This document shows, piece after piece, positions 25,451-32,108 of a DNA stretch of 32,108 nucleotides. The notes beneath the pieces were generated by a model. It ran no database searches, was not told the DNA's origin, and saw only the letters and a program-made list of their open reading frames with translations. Position numbers and translations under genes: made by a program. Source of the DNA: Alphaproteobacteria bacterium (lineage in GTDB: Bacteria > Pseudomonadota > Alphaproteobacteria > UBA6615); contig JAPUHN010000298.1 of NCBI GenBank assembly GCA_027297685.1, positions 1-32,108 on the forward strand, read 5' to 3'. Numbering within the stretch: position 1 is the first letter of the stretch; each line of letters starts with the position of its first letter.

Positions 25451-26680
25451 ATGACCTATCCGACAGGTGAAAGTTACGCCTGGAACGTTGAGGCGATCGG
25501 CTACTGCGATCTCGAAGGACGGCCGGCATTCAAACTGGCGCTGCATCAAGCAGGCGACCGCTGGTATCTCTATACGGCCAAATTCTGGCATCCGGGATAT
25601 TCCATCGTCGAGGTCACCGACCCAGCCAATCCGCGGTTTGTCCGTTTCATCGAAGGTCCGGCGAACACCTGGACCTTGCAGGTACAAATCGCCGATGGAA
25701 AGATGATCACGTCGCAAGAAAAAATCATGGAGGGCTGGGGCGACACACCGGGCATGCCCAATGGCGAGGGGTTTTTGATCTGGGACCTGGCCGACCCCGA
25801 AGACCCGCAACTGCTGGGTCATTTCAAGACCGAGGGCGACGGAACGCACCGCAACTATTACGATGGCGGCCGTTACGTCTACGCCACCGGGCTGCCCAAC
25901 GGCTATATCGGCCATATATTGCAGATCGTCGATATCGACGATCCCGCCAATCCGACGGAGGTCGGGCGTTGGTGGAAACCCGGTCAATGGACGGAAGGCG
26001 GCGAGACCGGTGCGCCGCTCGGTATCTTGCTGCATGGCGGCGCCTATGTGAAAGGCGACCGCGCCTACATGCCCTATGGCTCGGGCGGGTTCGTCATCCT
26101 CGACATTTCCGACAAGACCAAGCCGACGATGATCAGCGATTTGCCGTTTTCGCCGCCCTTCGTCAATTTCATCGCCGTGCACACCGCCGTGCCGTTGCAG
26201 GGGCGCGATCTGGTGGTGGTCAATTCCGAGGCGATCAAGGAGAATTGCGAGGAACCGCTGGGCTATTGCGGCATCGTCGATGTCAGCGACGAGACCAATC
26301 CGCATCTCATTTCGCTATTCCCGCTTCCGGTACCGCCCGCGGCGGCGCCGTACCGAAATTTCTGCGAGCGCGGTGGCCGCTTCGGGCCGCACAACCAGCA
26401 CCAGCCCCAAAACCAGGACATCCTCTATCAGGGCGAAGATTTGTCTTTCGTGACCTATTTCAACGGCGGATTGCGGATATACGATATTACCGACGAGCGG
26501 TTGCCACGCGAAGTCGGCTATTTCATGCCGCCCGACCCGTTGGAACGCCGCGGGTTATTGCCGGCGAGCAAACTCGTCGCCCAAACCGAGGACGTGATCG
26601 TCGATAATCGCGGCAATATTATCGTGTCCGACAAAAACCACGGCATCTATGTGCTGCGCTACAACGGCCTGAATCCATAA
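25451..26680 (+). CDS. LVIVD-repeat beta-propeller protein with regularly placed histidines
   Basis: A 409-residue protein of unknown function. Six repeats of the pattern xIVDVxDPxNPxxVGxF are visible: YSIVEVTDPANPRFV (50-64), FLIWDLADPEDPQLL, LQIVDIDDPANPTEV, FVILDISDKTKPTMI, CGIVDVSDETNPHLI and LRIYDITDERLPREV. These are LVIVD blades. There is no signal peptide, so it should be cytoplasmic, unlike many LVIVD proteins. Histidines recur about once per blade: His133 (THRN), His195 (LHGG), His244 (VHTA), His314 and His317 (PHNQH), as would suit metal binding in the central channel. A strong AGGGGGG site precedes the ATG. It is divergent from the GntR gene, so it may be its target. Confidence 0.88.
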   Translation: MTYPTGESYAWNVEAIGYCDLEGRPAFKLALHQAGDRWYLYTAKFWHPGYSIVEVTDPANPRFVRFIEGPANTWTLQVQIADGKMITSQEKIMEGWGDTPGMPNGEGFLIWDLADPEDPQLLGHFKTEGDGTHRNYYDGGRYVYATGLPNGYIGHILQIVDIDDPANPTEVGRWWKPGQWTEGGETGAPLGILLHGGAYVKGDRAYMPYGSGGFVILDISDKTKPTMISDLPFSPPFVNFIAVHTAVPLQGRDLVVVNSEAIKENCEEPLGYCGIVDVSDETNPHLISLFPLPVPPAAAPYRNFCERGGRFGPHNQHQPQNQDILYQGEDLSFVTYFNGGLRIYDITDERLPREVGYFMPPDPLERRGLLPASKLVAQTEDVIVDNRGNIIVSDKNHGIYVLRYNGLNP

Positions 26681-27110
26681 ACGCCATCCGGCGGCGCCCG
26701 CATCGTGAGCTTGTCGAAGGAGAGGGAGCCGGGCCGCTTACTTGTATGTCGAGGAATGACGCTGGTTGGCGTATATCAGCGTCGTCCGGGTGAGGCCGTC
26801 TCATACTGAGGCCGGTGATCGTGATCGGCCTGCTGATCAGAAAAAACATTTGGTGCGCGGCCTCAGCTTCGGCTTCGTGCGCCGGGCAAATTAAGGGGGA
26901 CCTCACGGCTCGCCTGTCGACGCATGAGTTAGCAATCCAACTTCGCACCTCGACGTGAATGCGACGGGCCGGCGCCGCCACAGCTATAAGAATTTCTGAT
27001 ATGGATTATCGAGATACATAATTATTCACACGGTCGCTTCCGCGTTATAATGCACGCTTACGGAATTCGGGCGCGGTATGCCGTCCGCCGGACGGGTTAA
27101 GGAGCAAGCG
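26681..27110. other. Intergenic region with decayed repeat and promoter of LLM gene
   Basis: 430 bp without a supported gene. It starts with a half copy of the palindromic repeat (26705-26721, GTGAGCTTGTCGAAGGA). The last 110 bp are more AT-rich and should hold the promoter of the flavin monooxygenase gene. A hairpin CCGTCC-GCC-GGACGG (27081-27095) lies just before the ribosome site. I recognise nothing else; leftward open frames here look accidental. Confidence 0.45.
26705..26721. repeat. Degenerate half copy of the palindromic repeat
   Basis: GTGAGCTTGTCGAAGGA matches one arm of the 20247-20322 and 31687-31767 inverted repeats (CTGAGCTTGTCGAAGGA) with one change. No inverted partner is close by. 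Confidence 0.7.
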
Positions 27111-28166
27111 ATGAAATTCGGGCTATTCGGCGGCGCCCAGGCCGTGCCGGGCCAAGTCGTTACCGAAGCGGCGCTCGGCTATCACGAGTATGGCGAATAT
27201 ATCCAACTGGCCGAAAAGCTCGGCTATACCAGCGCCTGGTTGGTCGAACACCATTTCACCGGCTTTTCCCAGTTGTCGGCAACGTTGAACTATCTCTGCT
27301 ATCTAGCTGGTATCACTTCGAAAATTCGTCTCGGTAGCGCCGTTGTTGTGGTGCCTTGGTTCAACCCCATCATGCTGGCCGAACAGGTTGGCACGCTCGA
27401 TCAGATTTCCAAAGGCCGCTACGATTTCGGCATCGGCCGCGGCTACCGCGCCAACGAGTTTGTCGGCTTCGGCATCGACATGGCCGACGCGGAAGACATC
27501 TTCCAGGAATCGATCGCGATCATCAAACGCGCCTTCACCGAGCCCGAGCGCTGGTCCTACAAGTCGGACCGCTGGGAGTTCAACCAAGTGGTCGTCGAGC
27601 CGCCGACCGTGCAGCAGCCCTATCCGCCGATGTGGGTCGGCGCCGGCAGCGAGGGCTCGATCCGCAAGGCGGCGCAAAACGGCTACAATTTGTTGCTCGA
27701 CCAGATGACGCCGTTCGAGGGCATCGGCGAGCGGATCAACTACTATCGCGACGAGCTCGACAAGCAGGGCCGCGACTTCGATCCCTATTCGATCGCCGTG
27801 ACCCGCGGGTTGATGGTCGCCAATAACGGTAAAGCGCGCAAAGCCGCACACGCCCTGCGCAATAAGTTCATCACCGAAGTGCAGGTTCTGGCGACCGACA
27901 AGCGGTTCCAGGTCAAGTCGTTCAACCCGGTCGCTGGTTCCCGCTGGAAGGGCCGCAACGACCCGGTGGCCATATCCGAGGCCGGCGCCATCCTCGGCAA
28001 GTCCGACGAGATGGGCGAGCGCATCCAGAAACTCTACGATCTCGGCGTGCGCAATGTTCTCTTGCACGACCTCGCCGGCGAGACCGAGTCGCTGCAGCAG
28101 TTCGCCGAAGAGGTAATGCCGCACTTCCTCGATAAGGAAGGCCCGGTGGCGCAAGCCGCAGAGTAG
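27111..28166 (+). CDS. LLM-class (luciferase-like) flavin-dependent monooxygenase
   Basis: A 351-residue bacterial-luciferase-fold oxygenase that would use reduced FMN (or F420 in other phyla) to oxidise an aldehyde, amine, sulfonate or similar compound. Family features: start MKFGLFGG, EKLGYTSAWLVEHHF, SAVVVVPWFNPIMLAEQVGTLDQIS and GRYDFGIGRGYRANEF. ATG 27111 is taken because AAGGAG (27099-27104) is properly spaced; an upstream ATG at 27078 lacks one. No flavin reductase gene is adjacent. It lies upstream of the molybdenum hydroxylase with a 207-bp gap, so it may be a separate unit. Confidence 0.93.
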   Translation: MKFGLFGGAQAVPGQVVTEAALGYHEYGEYIQLAEKLGYTSAWLVEHHFTGFSQLSATLNYLCYLAGITSKIRLGSAVVVVPWFNPIMLAEQVGTLDQISKGRYDFGIGRGYRANEFVGFGIDMADAEDIFQESIAIIKRAFTEPERWSYKSDRWEFNQVVVEPPTVQQPYPPMWVGAGSEGSIRKAAQNGYNLLLDQMTPFEGIGERINYYRDELDKQGRDFDPYSIAVTRGLMVANNGKARKAAHALRNKFITEVQVLATDKRFQVKSFNPVAGSRWKGRNDPVAISEAGAILGKSDEMGERIQKLYDLGVRNVLLHDLAGETESLQQFAEEVMPHFLDKEGPVAQAAE

Positions 28167-28373
28167 GGCGGGCGCGGCGATGCCAATCTGCCCTGCAAAT
28201 TAGGCAAATCAGACCGTCGCGTTGCGCATAGTCGAAGCCAGCAATACTGGTGCCGTCGCGCGGCTGCGCTATGATAGGTTAAACTATGTTTTAGCGGGCG
28301 TCGGGGGCGCCCGTACACCAATTCAAGCCACAAAGCCGGCGTGACGTGCTGGCCATAAAAAGGGAATTAAGCC

Positions 28374-30713
28374 GTGGACGCACCCGTATTCGGCACAGGG
28401 CCATACGCTGTCAGCCAACCTGTCACCCGCACCGAAGATCCGCGCCTGTTGCGCGGCGGCGGTGTGTACACCGATGACCGCAATTTGCCGGGCCAGGCCT
28501 ATGCGGTGTTCGTGCGTTCAGTCGTTGCCCATGGCGACATCAAAGCCATCAACATCGACGCCGCCAAGGCCGCGCCCGGCGTGCTGGCAGTCTACACCCA
28601 CACCGATATCGACGCCGCCGGCTTCGGCAACCTGCCCAATAACCTGCCGCTGAAAAGCCGCGACGGCTCGGACCTGATCGTGCCGCCGCGCCCGGCGCTG
28701 GCCAAGGGCCGGGTGCGTAATGTCGGCGAGCCGGTGGTTGGCGTGATTGCCGAGACTTTGGACCAGGCGCGCGACGCGGCTGAACTTGTCGAACTCGAGA
28801 TCGACCCGCTGCCGGCGAACACCGACGTCGACGCCGCCGTGGCCGATGGCGCCCTGCAGTTGCACGAGGACGCGCCGGGCAATGTCTGCATCGATTTCCA
28901 GATGGGCGACGCCGACGCCACCGCGGCGGGGTTCGAGGCGGCGGCCCATGTGACCCGCCTGCGCCTGGTCAACAATCAGGTCTTCGTCTCGGCCATGGAG
29001 CCGCGCGCGTTCATCGGCGATTACGATACCGAGCGCGACCGCTATGTGGTCTACACCGGCTGCCAGGGCGTGTTCGGCTTGCGCAATGGCCTGGCCAACG
29101 CGATTTTGAAAGTGGCGCCCGAGAAGGTGCGGGTGATAGCTGGCGATATCGGCGGCTCGTTCGGCATGAAGGCGATGCCCTATAACGAATACCCGGTGGT
29201 TTTACTGGCGGCCAAGCAACTCGGCCGGCCGGTCAAATGGACCGCCGACCGCTCGGAAAGCATGCTGTCGGACCATATGGGCCGGGGCAGCGTGTACGAC
29301 GCCGAGCTGGCGCTCGATGCCGATGGCAAATTTCTCGCCGCGCGGGTCAACGGGATCGCCAATATGGGCAGTTATTTGACCGGCACCGGGCCGCTCGCCC
29401 AGACGGTCAACGTCTGCAAGAACCTGCCGTGTATGTATCAAACCCCGGCGGTCGATGTGAACATGCGGTGCGTGTTCACCAATACGGTCTACGTCGGCGC
29501 CTATCGCGGCGCCGGCCGGCCCGAGGGCAACTACATCATGGAGCGCCTGGTCGATACCGCGGCGCGCGAGATGGGGATCGACCGGGTCGAGATCCGCCGC
29601 AAGAACCTGGTTTCGCCCGACGCCATGCCGTTCACCGCGGCGAGCGGGCAGGTCTACGACAGCGGCGATTTCGAACCCATATTCGACAAGGCGTTGGCGG
29701 CCGCCGACTGGGATGGGTTTGGCAAGCGGCGCGCGGCGTCGGAGGCGGCGGGCATGAAGCGCGGCCTGGGTATCTGCGCCTATCTCGAAGTCACCGCGCC
29801 AGCCGGCAAGGAGATGGGCGGCCTGCGCTTTACCGACGACCGGGTAACAATTGTCTCGGGCACGCTCGATTATGGCCAGGGTCACCGGTCGACGTTTGCG
29901 CAAATTCTGTCGGCCCGTCTGGGCATCCCCTTCGATAAGATCGACCTGCTGCAGGGCGACAGCGACGAGCTGATCGTCGGCGGTGGCACCGGTGGCTCGC
30001 GCTCGGTCATCGCCGAAGCCGGCGCGCTGTATGAGACCGCGGCCGAAGTCATCGAAAAGGGCCGCGCGGTGGCGGGTCATGTGCTGGAAGCGGCGGTCGA
30101 GGATGTCGAGTTCGCCGATGGGGAATTCCGCATCGCCGGCACCGACCGCAGCATTGGCATTTTCGAGCTGGCGACGCGGGCGCGCGAGCTCGGCGGGGTC
30201 GATGGGTTGCCGGAGACGATCGATACCGAATTGGTCCACGACACCGCGCCGTCGGCGTTTCCCAACGGCGTCCATATCTGCGAAGTCGAGATCGATCCCG
30301 AGACCGGAACCACGCGGGTCGACCGCTACGCGGTGGTCGACGATTTCGGCACCATCGTCAACCCGCTGCTCGCCGAGGGACAGGTCCATGGCGGCATCGT
30401 TCAGGGCATCGGCCAAGCGCTGATGGAACACATCGTCTATGACGATGACGGCCAATTGCTGACCGGTTCCTACATGGATTATCAGTTGCCACGCGCCATC
30501 GAGGTGCCCGATATCGTGTTCGACGATCACCCGGTGCCGGCGACCACCAATGTGCTCGGCGCCAAGGGAGCCGGCGAGGCAGGGTGTAGCGGCGCGCTGC
30601 CGGCGGTGATGAACGCGATGGTCGACGCGCTGGCCGAGTACGGGGTCACCAACATCGACATGCCGGCGACGCCGCACCGCGTCTGGCAGGCGATCCACGG
30701 TAACGCCAGTTGA
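28374..30713 (+). CDS. Xanthine dehydrogenase/CoxL-family molybdenum hydroxylase large subunit (form II type)
   Basis: A 779-residue molybdopterin-binding subunit that would hydroxylate an aldehyde, N-heterocycle or related carbon with water. Key motifs: GDIGGSFGMKAMP, AYRGAGR at 376-382 (the form II signature; true aerobic CO dehydrogenase has AYRCSFR), GGGTGGSRS and GAKGAGEAGC with the active-site Glu735. Start is GTG 28374 after an AAGGGAA site. The FAD-binding and 2Fe-2S subunits that such enzymes need are absent on both sides in this window. It is followed after 22 bp by the EamA transporter, probably as one operon. Confidence 0.94.
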   Translation: MDAPVFGTGPYAVSQPVTRTEDPRLLRGGGVYTDDRNLPGQAYAVFVRSVVAHGDIKAINIDAAKAAPGVLAVYTHTDIDAAGFGNLPNNLPLKSRDGSDLIVPPRPALAKGRVRNVGEPVVGVIAETLDQARDAAELVELEIDPLPANTDVDAAVADGALQLHEDAPGNVCIDFQMGDADATAAGFEAAAHVTRLRLVNNQVFVSAMEPRAFIGDYDTERDRYVVYTGCQGVFGLRNGLANAILKVAPEKVRVIAGDIGGSFGMKAMPYNEYPVVLLAAKQLGRPVKWTADRSESMLSDHMGRGSVYDAELALDADGKFLAARVNGIANMGSYLTGTGPLAQTVNVCKNLPCMYQTPAVDVNMRCVFTNTVYVGAYRGAGRPEGNYIMERLVDTAAREMGIDRVEIRRKNLVSPDAMPFTAASGQVYDSGDFEPIFDKALAAADWDGFGKRRAASEAAGMKRGLGICAYLEVTAPAGKEMGGLRFTDDRVTIVSGTLDYGQGHRSTFAQILSARLGIPFDKIDLLQGDSDELIVGGGTGGSRSVIAEAGALYETAAEVIEKGRAVAGHVLEAAVEDVEFADGEFRIAGTDRSIGIFELATRARELGGVDGLPETIDTELVHDTAPSAFPNGVHICEVEIDPETGTTRVDRYAVVDDFGTIVNPLLAEGQVHGGIVQGIGQALMEHIVYDDDGQLLTGSYMDYQLPRAIEVPDIVFDDHPVPATTNVLGAKGAGEAGCSGALPAVMNAMVDALAEYGVTNIDMPATPHRVWQAIHGNAS

Positions 30714-30735
30714 TTATTACCGTGCGTCCTAGCCA

Positions 30736-31668
30736 ATGATGTTGCAAAGCGTGCGCGTGCGGGTGGCGGCGATGCCGCCGCCGCTAGCCGGTTTCCTGTT
30801 GATCGTGCTGGCCAGCGCCTTCTTCGCCACGATGCACAACACCATTCGCTTCGTTACCGCCGGCGAAGGCGTCCATCCGTTCGAGGCGGCGTTTTTCCGT
30901 AACCTGTTCGGCGTTATCGTGTTTATTCCGTGGCTACTGAAAAACGGCTTCAGCGGCTTCCGGACCAAACACTTCGGCATGCATCTCGGCCGCGCTGGGC
31001 TGAATTCGGTTTCCATGCTGTCGTGGTTTACCGCGCTTAGCCTGATGCCGGTCGCCGACGCCACGGCGTTGAGCCTCATGGGGCCGGTGTTCGTCGCCCT
31101 GCTTGCCATTGTATTCCTCGGCGAGCGCGTAGGCCCGCGGCGCTGGCTCGGCATCAGCCTGGCGATCGCCGGCGGTTTGATCATCATCCAGCCCGGCTTT
31201 TCAGCGGTCGGCACCGGCACCTGGCTCATTCTATTTTCCGCCATCGTCGTGTCGTGCTCGAAGCTGATGGCGAAAGTCCTGTCGGATACGGAATCGGCGG
31301 CGACGATTGTCGCCAATCTGACCTTTCTCATGGTGCCGATCTCCCTGGTGCCGGCGCTCTTCGTCTGGCAGACGCCGACCCTGGAGCAACTGGCGTTTTT
31401 GGCCTTGATCGGCGTGTTCGGCACGATCGGACATTTGCTGTTCGTGCAGGCCTATAAACTGGCCGATATCAGCTTGGTCGAGCCGGCGATTTTCACCCGC
31501 ATGATATGGGCGGCGCTGATCGGCTTCCTGCTGTTTTCTGAATTCCCCGATCTGTGGACCTGGATCGGTGGCGCGGTGGTCGTCGTCGGCACCACCTACA
31601 TCGCGCGCCGCGAAGCTGTCCGCGGGGTGAAAAAAGTGCCGGTTGCCGCAGCCCCGGTGGGCGACTGA
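30736..31668 (+). CDS. DMT-superfamily EamA transporter
   Basis: A 310-residue inner-membrane protein with two EamA repeats (about 15-145 and 160-290) and roughly ten membrane helices. Typical pieces: the first helix LAGFLLIVLASAFFATMHN, FFRNLFGVIVFIPWLL, ALSLMGPVFVALLAIVFLGERV at the end of repeat 1. Relatives export amino acids, nucleotide products or other metabolites. It is 22 bp downstream of the molybdenum hydroxylase gene, so it may move its substrate or product. An inverted repeat follows, probably ending the transcript. Confidence 0.93.
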   Translation: MMLQSVRVRVAAMPPPLAGFLLIVLASAFFATMHNTIRFVTAGEGVHPFEAAFFRNLFGVIVFIPWLLKNGFSGFRTKHFGMHLGRAGLNSVSMLSWFTALSLMPVADATALSLMGPVFVALLAIVFLGERVGPRRWLGISLAIAGGLIIIQPGFSAVGTGTWLILFSAIVVSCSKLMAKVLSDTESAATIVANLTFLMVPISLVPALFVWQTPTLEQLAFLALIGVFGTIGHLLFVQAYKLADISLVEPAIFTRMIWAALIGFLLFSEFPDLWTWIGGAVVVVGTTYIARREAVRGVKKVPVAAAPVGD

Positions 31669-31686
31669 GGCGGCGGTCGCCCGGCG

Positions 31687-31767
31687 TCATCCTTCGACAA
31701 GCTCAGGATGAGGATTTAAGAGGACGCGAAAAAACAAACCCCTCATCCTGAGCTTGTCGAAGGATGA
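31687..31767. terminator. Perfect 27-bp inverted repeat between convergent genes
   Basis: Arms 31687-31713 and 31741-31767 are perfectly complementary (27 of 27) around a 27-bp A-rich loop and contain the core CTTCGACAAGCTCAGGAT. It lies between the stops of the EamA gene and the leftward YciI-like gene, so a bidirectional terminator or mRNA 3'-end stabiliser is likely. It belongs to the same repeat family as 20247-20322. Confidence 0.8.
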
Positions 31768-31789
31768 AGGGTAAGGCGCGATAAATCCC

Positions 31790-32077
31790 TTACGCCAACG
31801 ACGTGCCGTAGCGCCAGCGGGTGATGCGGACTTTCTCGAAGACGCCGCCGGCAGTCATTGGTTCGGCGGACACAAGCGCTTCGGCGGCGGCGCGGTCGAC
31901 GACCTCGATGATGAACAGGCTGCCTTGCACCTGGAGGCCGTCGTCACTGCGCAATGGGCCGTGGGCGACGAACCGGTCGATGATCGAGCCCTGGTAGGTG
32001 TGGTGCGCGGCGGCTGTCTGCTTGCGCCGCTCGGTCGCATCGGGGCCGTCGATGCATTCGCACACGAACATCTGCAT
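31790..32077 (-). CDS. YciI-like protein
   Basis: A 95-residue YciI/YCII-related dimeric ferredoxin-like fold protein. Visible features are FVCECIDGPDATERRKQT (hydrophobic beta-1 followed by the charged helix), HHTYQGSI, the AHGPL turn, GSLFIIEVVDRAAAEALVSAEP and VRITRWRYG at the end, all typical of the family. Function in the cell is poorly known; some relatives are dehydrochlorinase-like or act with ring-cleavage enzymes. Start could be ATG 32077 or ATG 32071; neither has a strong ribosome site. Upstream context is cut by the window end. Confidence 0.88.
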   Translation of the reverse strand: MQMFVCECIDGPDATERRKQTAAAHHTYQGSIIDRFVAHGPLRSDDGLQVQGSLFIIEVVDRAAAEALVSAEPMTAGGVFEKVRITRWRYGTSLA

Positions 32078-32108
32078 CCCAGTTTCGGGCGCGCGGTCGC
32101 CCTGGCGC

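Noticed and set aside
25388-26305. 305-codon open frame opposite the LVIVD propeller gene
   Set aside because: Antisense shadow; the sense frame shows six clear repeats.
28293-28315. GC-rich hairpin CGGGCG/CGCCCG upstream of the molybdenum hydroxylase as a terminator
   Set aside because: No T-tract on either side and a short stem; too weak to list as a feature.
29202-30698. 498-codon open frame opposite the molybdenum hydroxylase
   Set aside because: No recognisable domain; the sense strand encodes a complete CoxL-type protein.
1-32108. CRISPR array, prophage, integrase or defence island
   Set aside because: No regularly spaced direct repeats, and no nuclease, helicase, integrase or phage structural genes are visible.

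Overview
The window is GC-rich, densely coded DNA that looks like the chromosome of an alphaproteobacterium. The basis is gene style and content: a PutA without a DNA-binding domain, CaiB/BaiF CoA-transferase, form II CoxL-like molybdenum hydroxylase, NrtA/CmpA-type ABC uptake system and many catabolic oxidoreductases. A Rhodospirillales-like or uncultured marine or soil lineage is plausible, but the sequence alone does not fix the taxon. There are no rRNA or tRNA genes, CRISPR arrays, transposases, phage genes or replication genes.

Layout. 12-2324 (-) is a cytoplasmic BisC-type molybdopterin sulfoxide reductase. It is divergent from an SDR-fold protein (2477-3268) that has lost its catalytic residues and overlaps putA (3268-6306) as TAATG. 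putA carries an in-frame TAG 34 codons before its natural end, and the missing C-terminus is still readable to 6411. 6436-10619 (-) is a two-gene RND efflux operon (lipoprotein adaptor, then pump). 10983-12068 (+) is a lone type-2 malate/lactate-like dehydrogenase. After an AT-rich spacer comes a tight five-gene operon (12330-16940): ABC ATPase, NrtA/CmpA-like binding protein, permease, OsmC-like protein and an acyl-CoA-dehydrogenase-fold protein that seems to lack the catalytic Glu. Then follow a 60-residue glycine-zipper membrane protein (-), a 274-bp element with 37-bp terminal inverted repeats, and an MFS transporter (17772-18965).

From 19029 to 25300 lies a compact catabolic island built around a divergent promoter region. 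Leftward are a MenB/BadI-like crotonase and a family III CoA-transferase. Rightward are an SMP-30-type lactonase, a 3-hydroxyacyl-CoA/gulonate-type dehydrogenase and a muconate-cycloisomerase-type enolase superfamily enzyme. A HutC-type GntR regulator closes the island. To its right are a six-blade LVIVD beta-propeller protein, a luciferase-like flavin monooxygenase, an orphan CoxL-type molybdenum hydroxylase large subunit, an EamA exporter and a YciI-like protein.

Together the genes suggest uptake and oxidation of small organic acids, lactones or cyclic compounds. No substrate can be named from sequence. A palindromic repeat family (core CTTCGACAAGCTCAGGAT) occurs as two inverted pairs and one decayed half. 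The items most worth a second look are the ABC-OsmC-acyl-CoA-dehydrogenase-like operon, the divergent catabolic island, the interrupted putA, the pseudo-SDR, the MITE-like element and the histidine-rich beta-propeller.
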